Assembly (NCBI RefSeq): GCF_003850345.1
Contig: NZ_CP027707.1
Span: 1,488,001-1,552,000, forward strand
Length of the DNA: 64,000 nt
Direction: 5' to 3'
Source: Pseudomonas chlororaphis subsp. piscium
Lineage (GTDB): Bacteria > Pseudomonadota > Gammaproteobacteria > Pseudomonadales > Pseudomonadaceae
Both the position numbers and the translations under genes were made by a program. The notes under the pieces were generated by a model. It saw only the letters and a list, made by a program, of their open reading frames with translations. It made no database searches and had not been told where the DNA came from. Each line of letters starts with the position of its first letter. Position 1 is the first letter of the stretch. This document shows, piece by piece, positions 19,244 to 28,504 of this stretch.

Positions 19244-20038
19244 TCAGGCAGCGATCAGGTCGCCGGCACGCCGTGGTTCGGCTGGCTGGGCGATATCGCC
19301 AAACAGGACCTTTTGCACCGCCTGTTGCGCCTGGAACGCCAACGCGGCGCGCTCCTGGCCCTGGCAGGCAATCGGCTTGAGCAGATGGATTTCCACCCGA
19401 CCCTGGTCGTTGGCGAACAGGCGCATCAGGTGCGACAGCAAATCATCATCGCCGATGAACGGCGCCAGCGGATCGATATCGCCATCGCGCAGGTAACGAA
19501 TGGCCACCGGCTGCAAGGCCACGTCGGCTTCGATGGCGCTGGCCAGCAGGCGACCGTGGAAGGTGCGCAGGCTACGGCCGTCGGTGGTGGTGCCTTCGGG
19601 GAACATCAGCAGCGGGTGGGTCTGCTGCAGATGGCGGGTCATCTGTTTGCGGATCAACTGGCTGTCGCCCGAACCACGGCGGATAAACAGGCTGCCAGCC
19701 TTGGCGGCCAGCCAGCCGGCGACCGGCCAGGTGCGCACTTCGGCCTTGGACAGGAACGACAGCGGCGTCAGCGCGCCGAGCAACGGGATATCGGTCCAGG
19801 ACACATGATTGCTGACCCACAGCATCGGCTGTTTCGGCAACTCGCCGTGCACCGTCACGCCGAAGGGCAGGGCATTGCTCAGGCGCGCCATGAAAAAGCG
19901 CGACCAGCGCTGGCGCCGGACCATGGAATTGGCGATGCCCAGGCGCTCGAACACGCCGAACACGCAGGCCATGCTCAGGCCCAGCGCCACCACCAGCAGC
20001 ACGCGGGCGATGCGCCCGTAGACCCGCAGCCGGCGCAT
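19244..20038 (-). CDS. olsA: lyso-ornithine-lipid O-acyltransferase (1-acyl-glycerol-3-phosphate acyltransferase family)
   Basis: Membrane acyltransferase of 264 residues that adds the second acyl chain to lyso-ornithine lipid. It has an N-terminal hydrophobic segment (VLLVVALGLSMACVFGVF), the catalytic HX4D motif in NHVSWTD, FIRRGSG and the FPEGTTT substrate motif of PlsC-type enzymes. Its ATG overlaps the stop of olsB (ATGA at 20035-20038 read on the minus strand), so the pair is coupled. Without olsB next to it, it would be called a generic PlsC; the pairing makes OlsA the better name. Confidence 0.9.
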   Translation of the reverse strand: MRRLRVYGRIARVLLVVALGLSMACVFGVFERLGIANSMVRRQRWSRFFMARLSNALPFGVTVHGELPKQPMLWVSNHVSWTDIPLLGALTPLSFLSKAEVRTWPVAGWLAAKAGSLFIRRGSGDSQLIRKQMTRHLQQTHPLLMFPEGTTTDGRSLRTFHGRLLASAIEADVALQPVAIRYLRDGDIDPLAPFIGDDDLLSHLMRLFANDQGRVEIHLLKPIACQGQERAALAFQAQQAVQKVLFGDIAQPAEPRRAGDLIAA

Positions 20039-20793
20039 CACACGGCTGCCTTGAAGTGGCGGGCGTAGCGCGGGCAAAGCTCGTCGCGCTTGAGCAGGAT
20101 GAACACGTCGGCCACCTGGAAGTCCTGGTCCCAGCACGGCTCGCCGCAGATCTTCGCGCCCAGGCGCATGTAGGCCTTGAGCAGCGGCGGCATCTCGGCG
20201 ATGACGTTGGACGGGATGTCGAGGTTCGGCAGCGGGTTCTTCGGTTCGGCGCGCAGGTGTTCGGTGCACAGGTAGCGTTCGCGCAGGCGCTGCATGATCG
20301 CGTGGGCCTGCACGCCGCCGTCCTGCATCGGGATGCTGGCGCAGCCCATCAGGTAGCTGTAGCCGCCCTGGTTGAGCACTTCGGCCAGTTCGCCCCAGAG
20401 CACGGCGATGGTGCCGCCGTTGCGGTAGGCCGGGTCGACGCAGGTACGGCCGATCTCCAGGATCGGGCCCTTGAGCTGGACCAGGCCGTGCAGGCTGAAT
20501 TCTTCTTCACTGTAGAAACGCCCCAGGCTGCTGGCGGCCTGGTGGTCGAGCAGGCGGGTGGTGGCGACCAGGCGGCCGCTGTTCAAGTCACGCACGCCGA
20601 TATGGCTGCAGTGGACATCATAGTCATCCATGTCCAGACCCAGCTCAGCGCCTTTCAGTTTGGCGTTGAACTCGCCGCTGAAGACGTTGAAGCGCAGGGC
20701 CTGGGCTTCTTGCAGGGCCGCGGCGCCAACCAGGCGCTCGGCTTGCAGGCGGCGTTCATTGCCGGTGTCGCTGATGCGGGCGATCTGAGTCAT
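20038..20793 (-). CDS. olsB: L-ornithine N-alpha-acyltransferase
   Basis: GNAT-like N-acyltransferase of 251 residues that joins a 3-hydroxyacyl chain from ACP to ornithine, the first step of ornithine-lipid synthesis. Diagnostic blocks are [44 protein letters not shown] and [16 protein letters not shown] at 20793 is preceded by CGGAG; a longer in-frame reading has no support. A sequence resembling a Pho box lies about 110 bases upstream, which fits the known induction of ornithine lipids by phosphate starvation. Confidence 0.94.
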   Translation of the reverse strand: MTQIARISDTGNERRLQAERLVGAAALQEAQALRFNVFSGEFNAKLKGAELGLDMDDYDVHCSHIGVRDLNSGRLVATTRLLDHQAASSLGRFYSEEEFSLHGLVQLKGPILEIGRTCVDPAYRNGGTIAVLWGELAEVLNQGGYSYLMGCASIPMQDGGVQAHAIMQRLRERYLCTEHLRAEPKNPLPNLDIPSNVIAEMPPLLKAYMRLGAKICGEPCWDQDFQVADVFILLKRDELCPRYARHFKAAV

Positions 20794-20898
20794 TGTGAAT
20801 CTCCGTGCGGGCCACTGACCCGCCTTGGGTTGCAGCCGATCGACTTTGTTGTGCAAAGTCAGGCTATGTAGCCCCGGTGTCATCGCCATGAAGCTTTG

Positions 20899-20916
20899 GT
20901 GATGCTTATATGACAG
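20899..20916 (-). promoter_or_regulatory. weak Pho-box-like sequence upstream of olsB
   Basis: Read on the minus strand the sequence is CTGTCATATAAGCATCAC. The first heptamer equals the PhoB half-site CTGTCAT; the second is poor. It is about 105-120 bases upstream of the olsB start, a plausible activator position. It is only suggestive. Confidence 0.35.
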
Positions 20917-20933
20917 CCCCTGAGGACCCGCTT

Positions 20934-21824
20934 ATGCCCTGGCAAGCCCTGCTGCACAGCCGTCGCCGACTGCCCGCCCACCCGGACCTGGCCGAAGGTT
21001 ATGCCGCGTTGTTACAGGAGCTGTTATTACAGGAGCCGGGGCCCGTGACGCCCTTCGAGCTGGCGGTGCGCGGCGGGCGGCTGATGGCCACCCCGGGGCT
21101 GGCCTTCCTGGTGGGCTACCAGGCGGCCTTGCGCATGCTTTGGCCCAGCGCGCCGCTGAGCCTGGGCGCCCTGTGCGCCACCGAGCAGCGCAGCCTGCGC
21201 CCGGCCGATATGCAGACCCGGCTGCAGGACCTGCACCTGAGCGGGCGCAAGGACTTCGTCACCGCCGGCGATGCCGCCGACTGGCTGCTGATCGCCGCCC
21301 GCTGCGAAGCGCAAGGCGAATCGCCGCGCCTGAGCCTGGCGGTGGTCTACGCCGGCGAGCCTGGGGTCAAGGTCGACAAGCTGCCGGCGATCCCGCTGAT
21401 GCCGGACATCAGTCACGGCCGCCTGCAACTGGATAACGCCCTGTGCGAACTGCTGGCGGGCGACGGTTGGGATGCCTACGTCAAACCCTTCCGCACCCTG
21501 GAAGACATCTATGTGCTCAGCGCCATGACGGCCTGGCTGTATGGCGTTGGCCAGGACAACGACTGGCCGCAGACCCTGCTCCTGCAATTGCTGGCCTTGC
21601 TCGCCGGTTGCGCGGAAGTTAGCCGGCAGAACCCCTCGCTGAGCAGCGGGCATGTGTTGCTGGGCGGGCTGTTCGCCCAGTTCGACGGGCTCAAGCCGGC
21701 CCTTGAACAGGCCTTTGCCGATGGCCCGGCGCAGTGGGCCGAATTGTGGACGCGCGATCGGGCGGTGCTGGACCTGGCGGCGGGGGCGCGGAGCAAACGC
21801 CTGGCCAAGGCGCTGGCCTTATAA
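20934..21824 (+). CDS. acyl-CoA dehydrogenase-like protein, short/degenerate
   Basis: Protein of 296 residues, shorter than the usual 380-400 of acyl-CoA dehydrogenases. The middle contains SGRKDFVTAGDAADWLLIAA, which matches the family's substrate-binding/middle-domain pattern GxKxFVTxGxxADxLLVxA, and the C-terminal half is helical as in the family. The FAD-binding C-terminal signature is not recognisable, so it may be a non-catalytic or divergent paralogue. ATG at 20934 with GAGGA seven bases upstream is preferred to 20910, which has none. It is divergent from olsB, suggesting a link to acyl-chain metabolism. Confidence 0.6.
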   Translation: MPWQALLHSRRRLPAHPDLAEGYAALLQELLLQEPGPVTPFELAVRGGRLMATPGLAFLVGYQAALRMLWPSAPLSLGALCATEQRSLRPADMQTRLQDLHLSGRKDFVTAGDAADWLLIAARCEAQGESPRLSLAVVYAGEPGVKVDKLPAIPLMPDISHGRLQLDNALCELLAGDGWDAYVKPFRTLEDIYVLSAMTAWLYGVGQDNDWPQTLLLQLLALLAGCAEVSRQNPSLSSGHVLLGGLFAQFDGLKPALEQAFADGPAQWAELWTRDRAVLDLAAGARSKRLAKALAL

Positions 21825-21901
21825 AGGAAGGGCCGCGGGTGGCAAAAAACTGTCATCTCCCTGGTCTACCCTCAGCGGGTTCCCTTGCCCGAGTTCCCGC
21901 C

Positions 21902-22999
21902 ATGCTCAAAGGCTCGACCCTGCTGCTTGCGCTGCTATTCATGCTCCCACCGGCCTGGGCCGAGAACTGGCCCGGCGCGCAATGGAGCAAGGGCCCCGTA
22001 GTCAGCGGCCCGGCCCTCGAGGCGCTGGAGACATACGCCTTCGCCCCTCGCAACGACGCGACCCGCCTGGGCATCCGCAGCGATGCCTTGCTGGTGATCC
22101 GCGACGGCCAGTTGATCTATGAGCGTTACGCCGGTCCGAGCAGTGCCGACACCCCGCACCTGACCTGGTCCATCAGCAAAAGCCTGTTGGCCGCGGTACT
22201 GGGCGTGGCTTATGGCGAAGGGCGTTTCCAGTTGCAGGACAAGGCCGCCCGCTTCCTTCCGGCGTTGCGCCAGCACCCGGAGATCAGCCTGTCTGACCTG
22301 TTGCACTGGGCCTCGGGCCTGGATTGGCAGGAGGACTACGAGTACGCGCCGCTGAAGTCCTCGGTGGTGGCCATGCTCTACACCCGTGGCCACGGCGATA
22401 TGGCGACCTTTACCGCCGAGCACCCGGCCTTCAGCGCGCCGGGGCAGGTGTTTCGTTATTCCAGCGGCGACACCAATCTGCTGTCGGCGGCCCTGAAAGG
22501 CATGCTGGGAGCCCAGCGTTACGCCGACTATCCATGGCAGGCGCTGTTCGAGCCCCTGGGCATTACCCACGCCGTGTGGGAAAGCGACGCCAGCGGGACC
22601 TTCGTCGGTTCGTCCTATGCCTACCTCACCGCACGGGACCTGGCACGGGTCGGCCTGTTGATGTTGCGTGACGGACGCTGGGGCGAGCGCCAGTTGTTGC
22701 CCAGGGACTGGGTCGAATTCAGTCGTACACCGTTCGCCGGTTATCAGGCGAACCAGGACGAGTTGGTGCCCGGCGGCCACTGGTGGCTCAATCGCGCCGT
22801 CGGCGGCGCCCCATCGCCCTGGCCGGACGCGCCGGCCGATACCTTCGCGGCGTTGGGCCATTGGGGGCAGGCGCTGTACGTGATCCCCAGCGCCGGGCTG
22901 GTGATCGTGCGTTATGCCGACGACCGCGACGGCAGCTATAGCCACAACCAGTTGCTCAAACTGGCCCTGGCGGCCTTCGCCCGGCAGGTGCAGCCATGA
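21902..22999 (+). CDS. beta-lactamase-family serine hydrolase (class C-like), exported
   Basis: Penicillin-binding-like serine hydrolase of 365 residues. The signal peptide runs to about residue 20 (LLFMLPPAWA). The active-site SxxK is SISK in TWSISKSLLAAVLG (about residue 92), and the second motif is Tyr-Ser-Ser-Gly-Asp in FRYSSGDTN. It resembles EstB-like esterases and D-aminopeptidases more than AmpC. The ATG at 21902 is chosen because the upstream in-frame sequence has no homology features and the signal peptide begins there. Its stop overlaps the next small gene (ATGA). Confidence 0.88.
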   Translation: MLKGSTLLLALLFMLPPAWAENWPGAQWSKGPVVSGPALEALETYAFAPRNDATRLGIRSDALLVIRDGQLIYERYAGPSSADTPHLTWSISKSLLAAVLGVAYGEGRFQLQDKAARFLPALRQHPEISLSDLLHWASGLDWQEDYEYAPLKSSVVAMLYTRGHGDMATFTAEHPAFSAPGQVFRYSSGDTNLLSAALKGMLGAQRYADYPWQALFEPLGITHAVWESDASGTFVGSSYAYLTARDLARVGLLMLRDGRWGERQLLPRDWVEFSRTPFAGYQANQDELVPGGHWWLNRAVGGAPSPWPDAPADTFAALGHWGQALYVIPSAGLVIVRYADDRDGSYSHNQLLKLALAAFARQVQP

Positions 23000-23325
23000 G
23001 CCGGCGTCCGTGGGTCGTGCGCCATCCCTTCGCCAGCCTGCTGTTGCTGGCGCTGCTGGCCTTGTTCGGCTGGGGCTGGAGCGAGCGGGTCGCCCTGCGG
23101 GCCTTCCCGGACATCCTCAGCGCCTACAGCGCCAAGGAGTACTGTTCCTGCCGCTACGTGATGCACAACGCTGCCGAGTACTGCGAAGGTTATGTGCAGC
23201 AGTACCTGCCGCTCAAAAGTCTGCGGGACGATGCCGAGCACAAGCGGGTGAGCGCCAGCGGCCTGGGACGCAGCCACAGCGCTGTCTGGCTGAGTGAGCG
23301 CCAGGGCTGTCGACTGGAGCCCTGA
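22996..23325 (+). CDS. small membrane-anchored cysteine-containing protein, unknown function
   Basis: Protein of 109 residues overlapping the stop of the serine hydrolase by four bases, so probably co-translated. It has one N-terminal hydrophobic helix (FASLLLLALLALFGWGW) and a short periplasmic part with several Cys residues in YCSCRYV, EYCEGYV and QGCRLEP that could form disulfides. I do not recognise the family. The coupling suggests it serves the serine hydrolase, as a partner or membrane anchor; that is inference. Confidence 0.7.
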   Translation: MSRRPWVVRHPFASLLLLALLALFGWGWSERVALRAFPDILSAYSAKEYCSCRYVMHNAAEYCEGYVQQYLPLKSLRDDAEHKRVSASGLGRSHSAVWLSERQGCRLEP

Positions 23326-23396
23326 ACGGCGCCACGCAAAGATCGGTAATCCTTTCCCGGGGCTGTCAGCCCCATGTTTACTGGCTCCCCGCACAA

Positions 23397-23415
23397 GGTT
23401 CCACCCTGTGGAACC
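23397..23415. promoter_or_regulatory. perfect palindrome, candidate operator for the downstream catabolic unit
   Basis: GGTTCCA-CCCTG-TGGAACC has 7-bp arms. It is 122 bases before the M20 amidohydrolase start. IclR-family proteins commonly bind TGGAA/TTCCA palindromes, and an IclR gene closes this cluster, so it is a likely operator for it. Confidence 0.6.
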
Positions 23416-23537
23416 ACATTCGATTGTCGCAGGCGACGGCTCGCGGTTATCTGAGGGCACGCCGCGATCACGCCTTGTTGCACCGTGAGACGCTCCGAAA
23501 AAAAGAACGGGATTACACCCGGCCAAGGAGATACGTC

Positions 23538-24713
23538 ATGACCCGTTTCCCGCATATCTTTGCCTGGCTCGACGATGTCGCCAGCGACCTGCGCGCCGTT
23601 CGCCAGGACATCCACGCCCATCCCGAACTCGGCTTCGAGGAGAACCGCACCTCGGCGCTGGTCGCCCGTTCCCTGGAGGAGTGGGGTTATGAAGTGCATA
23701 GCGGTATCGGCAAGACCGGCGTGGTCGGTGTGCTGCGCAACGGCAGCAGCCCACGCCGGCTGGGCCTGCGCGCCGACATGGACGCCTTGCCGATCATCGA
23801 GAACAGCGGCGTGGCCTACAGCAGCCGCCACAGCGGGTGCATGCATGCCTGCGGGCACGATGGCCACACCGCCATGCTCCTCGGCGCGGCGCGCTACCTG
23901 GCGGCCACGCGCCAGTTCGACGGCACCCTGACCCTGATTTTCCAGCCGGCCGAAGAAGGCCAGGGCGGCGCCGAAGCGATGCTCGCCGACGGCCTGTTGG
24001 AGCGTTTCCCCTGCGATGCGCTGTTCGGCATGCACAACATGCCGGGGCTGCCGGCCGGTCACCTGGGCTTTCGTGAAGGGCCGATGATGGCCTCCCAGGA
24101 CCTGCTCACCGTGACCCTCGAAGGCGTGGGCGGGCACGGTTCGATGCCGCACCTGACGGTCGATCCGCTGGTGGCTGCGGCCAGTGTGGTGATGGCCTTG
24201 CAAACCGTGGTGGCGCGCAACATCGATGCCCAGGAGGCGGCGGTGGTGACGGTGGGTGCGCTGCAGGCCGGCGAGGCGGCCAACGTCATCCCGCAACAGG
24301 CGCTGCTGCGCCTGAGCCTGCGGGCGCTGAACGCGCCGGTGCGCGAGCAGATGCTCGAACGGGTCAGGACGATCATCCACACCCAGGCCCAGAGCTTCGG
24401 CTGCTCCGCCAGCATCGAACATCGCCCGGCCTATCCGGTGCTGGTCAACAGCCCGGAGCAGACCGAATTCGCCCGTCAGGTCGGGGTGGCGCTGCTGGGC
24501 GAGCAGGCGGTCGACGGCAACACCCGCAAGCTGATGGGCAGCGAAGACTTCGCCTGGATGCTGCAGCGTTGCCCCGGCAGCTACCTGTTCATCGGCAACG
24601 GCCTGTCCCGGCCGATGGTCCACAACCCCGGCTACGACTTCAACGACGACATCCTGCTGACCGGCGCCGCCTATTGGGCCGCGCTGGCCGAGAGCTGGCT
24701 CGAGCCGGCCTGA
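23538..24713 (+). CDS. M20 family amidohydrolase (hippurate/N-acyl-amino acid hydrolase type)
   Basis: Metal-dependent amidohydrolase of 391 residues. Conserved blocks are IHAHPELGFEE, GLRADMDALP, HACGHDGHTAMLLGAA (metal His and Asp), QPAEEGQGGAEAM with the catalytic Glu pair, GGHGSMPH in the dimerisation domain, and MGSEDFAW at the end. The family removes acyl groups from amino acids (hippurate, IAA conjugates, N-acetyl compounds). The ATG at 23538 follows AAGGAG. With the transporter, amidase and IclR regulator downstream it likely forms a pathway for an amide-bonded nutrient. Confidence 0.92.
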   Translation: MTRFPHIFAWLDDVASDLRAVRQDIHAHPELGFEENRTSALVARSLEEWGYEVHSGIGKTGVVGVLRNGSSPRRLGLRADMDALPIIENSGVAYSSRHSGCMHACGHDGHTAMLLGAARYLAATRQFDGTLTLIFQPAEEGQGGAEAMLADGLLERFPCDALFGMHNMPGLPAGHLGFREGPMMASQDLLTVTLEGVGGHGSMPHLTVDPLVAAASVVMALQTVVARNIDAQEAAVVTVGALQAGEAANVIPQQALLRLSLRALNAPVREQMLERVRTIIHTQAQSFGCSASIEHRPAYPVLVNSPEQTEFARQVGVALLGEQAVDGNTRKLMGSEDFAWMLQRCPGSYLFIGNGLSRPMVHNPGYDFNDDILLTGAAYWAALAESWLEPA

Positions 24714-24822
24714 GTTTTCCCTTTCTTCTGCCGCTGAATCGGGTGCCCGTGGCGCCCGGCACTTCCCATAAAGGCTCGACTCGTTACCCGAGAGGCCCGA
24801 CAAAAATAGAAGGACAGCGCTC

Positions 24823-26133
24823 ATGCATACCCCGAGATCCAGTGTTTCGCGTACCCGGCAAGTGGTCGCCGCCGTGATCGGCAACGCCTTGGAGTGGTAC
24901 GACTTCATCGTCTACGGCTTTCTGGCCAGCATCATCGCCCGGCAGTTTTTCCCCTCCGACGACGAGTACGCCTCGCTGCTGATGGCCCTGGCCACCTTCG
25001 GCGTGGGCTTTTTCATGCGCCCGGTGGGAGGCGTCCTGCTGGGCATGTATTCGGACCGCAAAGGCCGCAAGGCCGCCATGCAACTGATCATCCGCCTGAT
25101 GACGGTTTCCATCGCCCTGATCGCCTTTGCCCCCAACTACGCGGCCATCGGCATGGGCGCGCCGCTGATGATCGTCGTCGCGCGCATGCTGCAAGGCTTC
25201 GCCACCGGTGGCGAATACGCCAGCGCCACGGCTTTCCTGGTGGAAAGCGCGCCGGCGCATCGCAAGGGCCTGTACGGCTCCTGGCAACTGGTCGGGCAAT
25301 GCCTGGCGGTGTTCTCCGGGGCGGCGATGGTGGCGTTGGTCACCCATCTGTTCTCGCCCGAGGACCTCGATCTGTGGGGCTGGCGCCTGCCGTTCGTCAT
25401 CGGCCTGCTGATCGGTCCGGTGGGCCTGTGGATCCGCAAGTACATGGAAGAGCCGGAAGCCTTCGTCGAGGCCCGCAAGCAGGTACGTGGCAACGGCCCG
25501 GGCCTGATGCAGGTGCTACGCGAGCACCGGCGCAGCATCCTGGTGTCCATGGGCCTGGCCTGTGGTGCGACGGTGTCGTTCTACGTGGTGCTGGTGAACA
25601 TGCCGACCTTCGCCCACAAGAACCTCGGCTTGCCGCTGGACCAGGTGTTGCTGGTGCAGATGTTCGCGGTGGCGCTGATGACGGTGGTGATTCCGTTGTC
25701 CGGCGCCCTGTCGGACCGGCTGGGACGGCGTCCGGTGTTGCTGGCCTTCACCCTGGCGTTTTTTGTCATGGTGTACCCGCTGTACGTCTGGGTGGCCGCG
25801 GCGCCCTCGATCGAGCGGTTGCTGGTGATGCAGGTGCTGCTGTGCAGCGCCATCGGCGGCTTCTTCGGCCCGGCGCCGACGGCGCTGGCCGAGCAGTTCC
25901 CGGTGCAAGTACGTTCCACCGGGGTGTCGGTGGCCTACAACGTGGCGGTCATGGTCTTCGGCGGCTTTGCCCCGCTGATCGTGACCTGGCTCAGCAAGGT
26001 GCTGGGTACCCCGGTGGCCCCGGCGTTTTATGTATTGTTTGCCTGCGTGCTGACGCTGCTGGGCACTTATTGCCTGCATGAGGCACCCAGGGAGAAGAAA
26101 CCGAGCGCACTGAATTTCGGGGTGAAGCCTTGA
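24823..26133 (+). CDS. MFS metabolite:H+ symporter (MHS family)
   Basis: Twelve-helix symporter of 436 residues with family features GNALEWYDFIVYGFLAS, the loop motif GMYSDRKGRKAAM, RMLQGFATGGEYA and SDRLGRRPVL. The relatives move organic acids such as citrate, shikimate or aromatic acids. AAGGA lies upstream of the ATG. The stop overlaps the start of the amidase gene, so the two are coupled and the transporter most likely imports the compound processed by the hydrolases. Confidence 0.92.
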   Translation: MHTPRSSVSRTRQVVAAVIGNALEWYDFIVYGFLASIIARQFFPSDDEYASLLMALATFGVGFFMRPVGGVLLGMYSDRKGRKAAMQLIIRLMTVSIALIAFAPNYAAIGMGAPLMIVVARMLQGFATGGEYASATAFLVESAPAHRKGLYGSWQLVGQCLAVFSGAAMVALVTHLFSPEDLDLWGWRLPFVIGLLIGPVGLWIRKYMEEPEAFVEARKQVRGNGPGLMQVLREHRRSILVSMGLACGATVSFYVVLVNMPTFAHKNLGLPLDQVLLVQMFAVALMTVVIPLSGALSDRLGRRPVLLAFTLAFFVMVYPLYVWVAAAPSIERLLVMQVLLCSAIGGFFGPAPTALAEQFPVQVRSTGVSVAYNVAVMVFGGFAPLIVTWLSKVLGTPVAPAFYVLFACVLTLLGTYCLHEAPREKKPSALNFGVKP

Positions 26134-27590
26134 TGGATATCGCAGCACAAGACTTTGGGCCCATCGTTGAGCTGGGCGCCGTCGAACTGTCCCGGGCGAT
26201 CCACGCCCGCAGGTTTTCCTGTCGCGAAGTGATGTCGGCCTACCTGGACCGGATCGAGCGCTGCAACTCCCGGGTCAATGCCCTGGTGTCCCTGCGCGAG
26301 CGCCAGGTATTGCTGGCCGAGGCCGAGGAGCGCGACCGTCAGTTGGACCGGGGCCAATCCCTGGGCTGGATGCACGGCATGCCCCAGGCGATCAAGGACC
26401 TGGCGGCCACCGCCGGGCTGCGCACGACCCTGGGCTCGCCGCTGTTCGCCGAACAGATACCGGCCCACGACGCCATCTGCGTGGAGCGGGTCCGGGCCAG
26501 CGGGGCGATCATCGTCGGCAAGAGCAACGTGCCGGAGTTCGGCCTGGGCTCGCAGACCTACAACAAGGTGTTCGGCACCACCGGCAACGCCTATGACCCG
26601 AGGCTGAATGCCGGTGGCAGCAGTGGCGGGGCGGCGGTGGCCCTGGCGCTGCGCATGCTGCCGGTGGCCGATGGCAGCGACATGATGGGCTCGTTGCGCA
26701 ACCCGGCGGCCTTCAACAACGTCTTTGGCCTGCGCCCGTCCCAGGGTCGGGTACCCCATGGCCCGGCGCCGGAGCTGTTCGTCCAGCAACTGGCCACCGA
26801 GGGACCGATGGGCCGCAGCGTGGCCGATATCGCCCGCCTACTCGCCACTCAGGCCGGGTACGACCCGCGGGTGCCCTTGTCGCTCAAGGACGACCCGGCG
26901 ATCTTCAACGAGCCCTTGCAGCGGGACTTTCGCGGCGTGCGCCTGGGCTGGCTGGGGGACTTCGACGGCTACCTGGCCATGGACGATGGCGTGCTGGCGC
27001 TGTGCGAGTCGGCGCTGGGGGACTTTCGCCAACTGGGTTGCGAGGTCGAAGCCTGCCAGCCGGAGTTTTCCATGGCCGCGCTGTGGCAGTGCTGGCTGGT
27101 GCACCGGCATTGGCTGGTCCAGGGCAACCTGGGGCCGCTGTATGCCGACCCGCAGAAGCGCCAGCTGCTCAAGCCCGAGGCACAGTGGGAGGTCGAGGGC
27201 GGGCTGGGCCTGAGCGCGGCGGATGTCTACCGCGCCTCGCAGGTTCGCAGCGACTGGTACCGGGCCCTGGAGCGCCTGTTCGAACGTTACGATTTCCTGC
27301 TGTTGCCCAGCGCCCAGGTGTTCCCTTTCGATGCAGGGGTGCCGTGGCCACGCTTTGTCGGAGGGCGGGAGATGGACACCTACCATCGCTGGATGGAGGT
27401 GGTGATCGGCCCGACCCTGGCCGGCCTGCCGAGCCTCAGCGTGCCGGTCGGCTTCAATCCGGCGGGCCTGCCCATGGGCGTGCAGATCATCGGCCCGGCC
27501 CAGGCCGACCGGGCGGTGTTGCAGCTCGGTCATGCCCACGAACTGCTGACGCAGTGGGTCAGGCGCCGGCCGCCTGGTCATCCGTTGTAA
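26133..27590 (+). CDS. amidase (amidase-signature family)
   Basis: Amidase of 485 residues with the Ser-cisSer-Lys triad of the family: Lys in GMPQAIKDLAATAG, the Gly/Ser-rich NAGGSSGGAAV, and PSQGRVP following. The ATG at 26133 overlaps the transporter stop (TGATG); a TTG one codon earlier is less likely. Substrate is unknown. It may release an amine or ammonia from the compound imported by the preceding gene, before or after the M20 enzyme acts. Confidence 0.92.
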   Translation: MDIAAQDFGPIVELGAVELSRAIHARRFSCREVMSAYLDRIERCNSRVNALVSLRERQVLLAEAEERDRQLDRGQSLGWMHGMPQAIKDLAATAGLRTTLGSPLFAEQIPAHDAICVERVRASGAIIVGKSNVPEFGLGSQTYNKVFGTTGNAYDPRLNAGGSSGGAAVALALRMLPVADGSDMMGSLRNPAAFNNVFGLRPSQGRVPHGPAPELFVQQLATEGPMGRSVADIARLLATQAGYDPRVPLSLKDDPAIFNEPLQRDFRGVRLGWLGDFDGYLAMDDGVLALCESALGDFRQLGCEVEACQPEFSMAALWQCWLVHRHWLVQGNLGPLYADPQKRQLLKPEAQWEVEGGLGLSAADVYRASQVRSDWYRALERLFERYDFLLLPSAQVFPFDAGVPWPRFVGGREMDTYHRWMEVVIGPTLAGLPSLSVPVGFNPAGLPMGVQIIGPAQADRAVLQLGHAHELLTQWVRRRPPGHPL

Positions 27591-27676
27591 CCCTCGAACC
27601 GAGGTGTGCGGGGTTATCGGGCCCGCATCTTGCTGCGTAAAACGCTTATCCATCTGCTTATCAGGGAGGTCGGCAT

Positions 27677-28447
27677 ATGGCCAGCAAGGTAGAAACCGGC
27701 AGTGTGCGTTCGGTCGAACGGGCGTTGGCGATCGTCGAACTGCTGGGCCAGCACCAGGCCCTGGGCCTGGAGGAACTGCACTACCTGACGGCGCTGCCCA
27801 AGGCCACGGTGTCGCGCATGCTCCTGACGTTGCAGGAGCAGGGCTGGATCTATCGCGGCCTGAGCGACCGGCGTTACCGGCTGTGCGCCAGGCGGCTGTT
27901 CGGCGACCAGCAGCAACGCTTCAAACGGCAGCTGGTGGAGCGCGCCGCGCCCTGGTTGCAGGCGTTGAGCGAGCGCACCGGGCTGGTGGTCGACCTGTCG
28001 TGTTTCGACGGCGAGCGCCTGGAGGTCATGGAAAGTTCGATCCCGGCGGTGCTGCGCAAGCGTTATCCGCATAACTGCCAGATCGTCGGCCACTATTCGA
28101 GCCTGTTCCATTCGGCGATGGGCAAGGCGTGCCTGGCCGAGCTGGATCACGAGCAGGTCCAGCGCCTGGCCGTCCGCGACCGGGTGCCCCAGGAGGACCA
28201 GTACCGCGCCTGCGAACAATCCCAGCATCAGGGGTTCGGCCAGCGCACCGAGGGTTATTGGGAGTACCCGGTGCGGCTGCCGTTCCTGATCCGCGCCGTG
28301 GCCTTGCCGATTCGTGACCAGGGCCGGCTGGTGGGCAGCATGGCCCTGCACTGGCCGATGGACCAGGCGCCGGTGGAGCGGGTGCTGAGCCTGCACCTGG
28401 CCAGCCTCGAGGCGACTGTCCAGGATGTCGAGCGCAGCTTGATCTAG
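27677..28447 (+). CDS. IclR-family transcriptional regulator
   Basis: Regulator of 256 residues with an N-terminal winged helix (VERALAIVELLGQHQALGLEELHYLTALPKATVSRMLL, interrupted here only for description by its turn) and a C-terminal effector domain containing HYSSLFHSAMGKACLAEL. A GGGAGG Shine-Dalgarno sequence precedes the ATG. It closes the cluster of M20 hydrolase, symporter and amidase and is 86 bases after the amidase, so it probably controls them, perhaps through the palindrome at 23397. Confidence 0.9.
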   Translation: MASKVETGSVRSVERALAIVELLGQHQALGLEELHYLTALPKATVSRMLLTLQEQGWIYRGLSDRRYRLCARRLFGDQQQRFKRQLVERAAPWLQALSERTGLVVDLSCFDGERLEVMESSIPAVLRKRYPHNCQIVGHYSSLFHSAMGKACLAELDHEQVQRLAVRDRVPQEDQYRACEQSQHQGFGQRTEGYWEYPVRLPFLIRAVALPIRDQGRLVGSMALHWPMDQAPVERVLSLHLASLEATVQDVERSLI

Positions 28448-28504
28448 ACTCAGCCGCTCGGCTTGGCATTACGGCGTATCCGGACCACCGGCTGCCCTGT
28501 TCGG

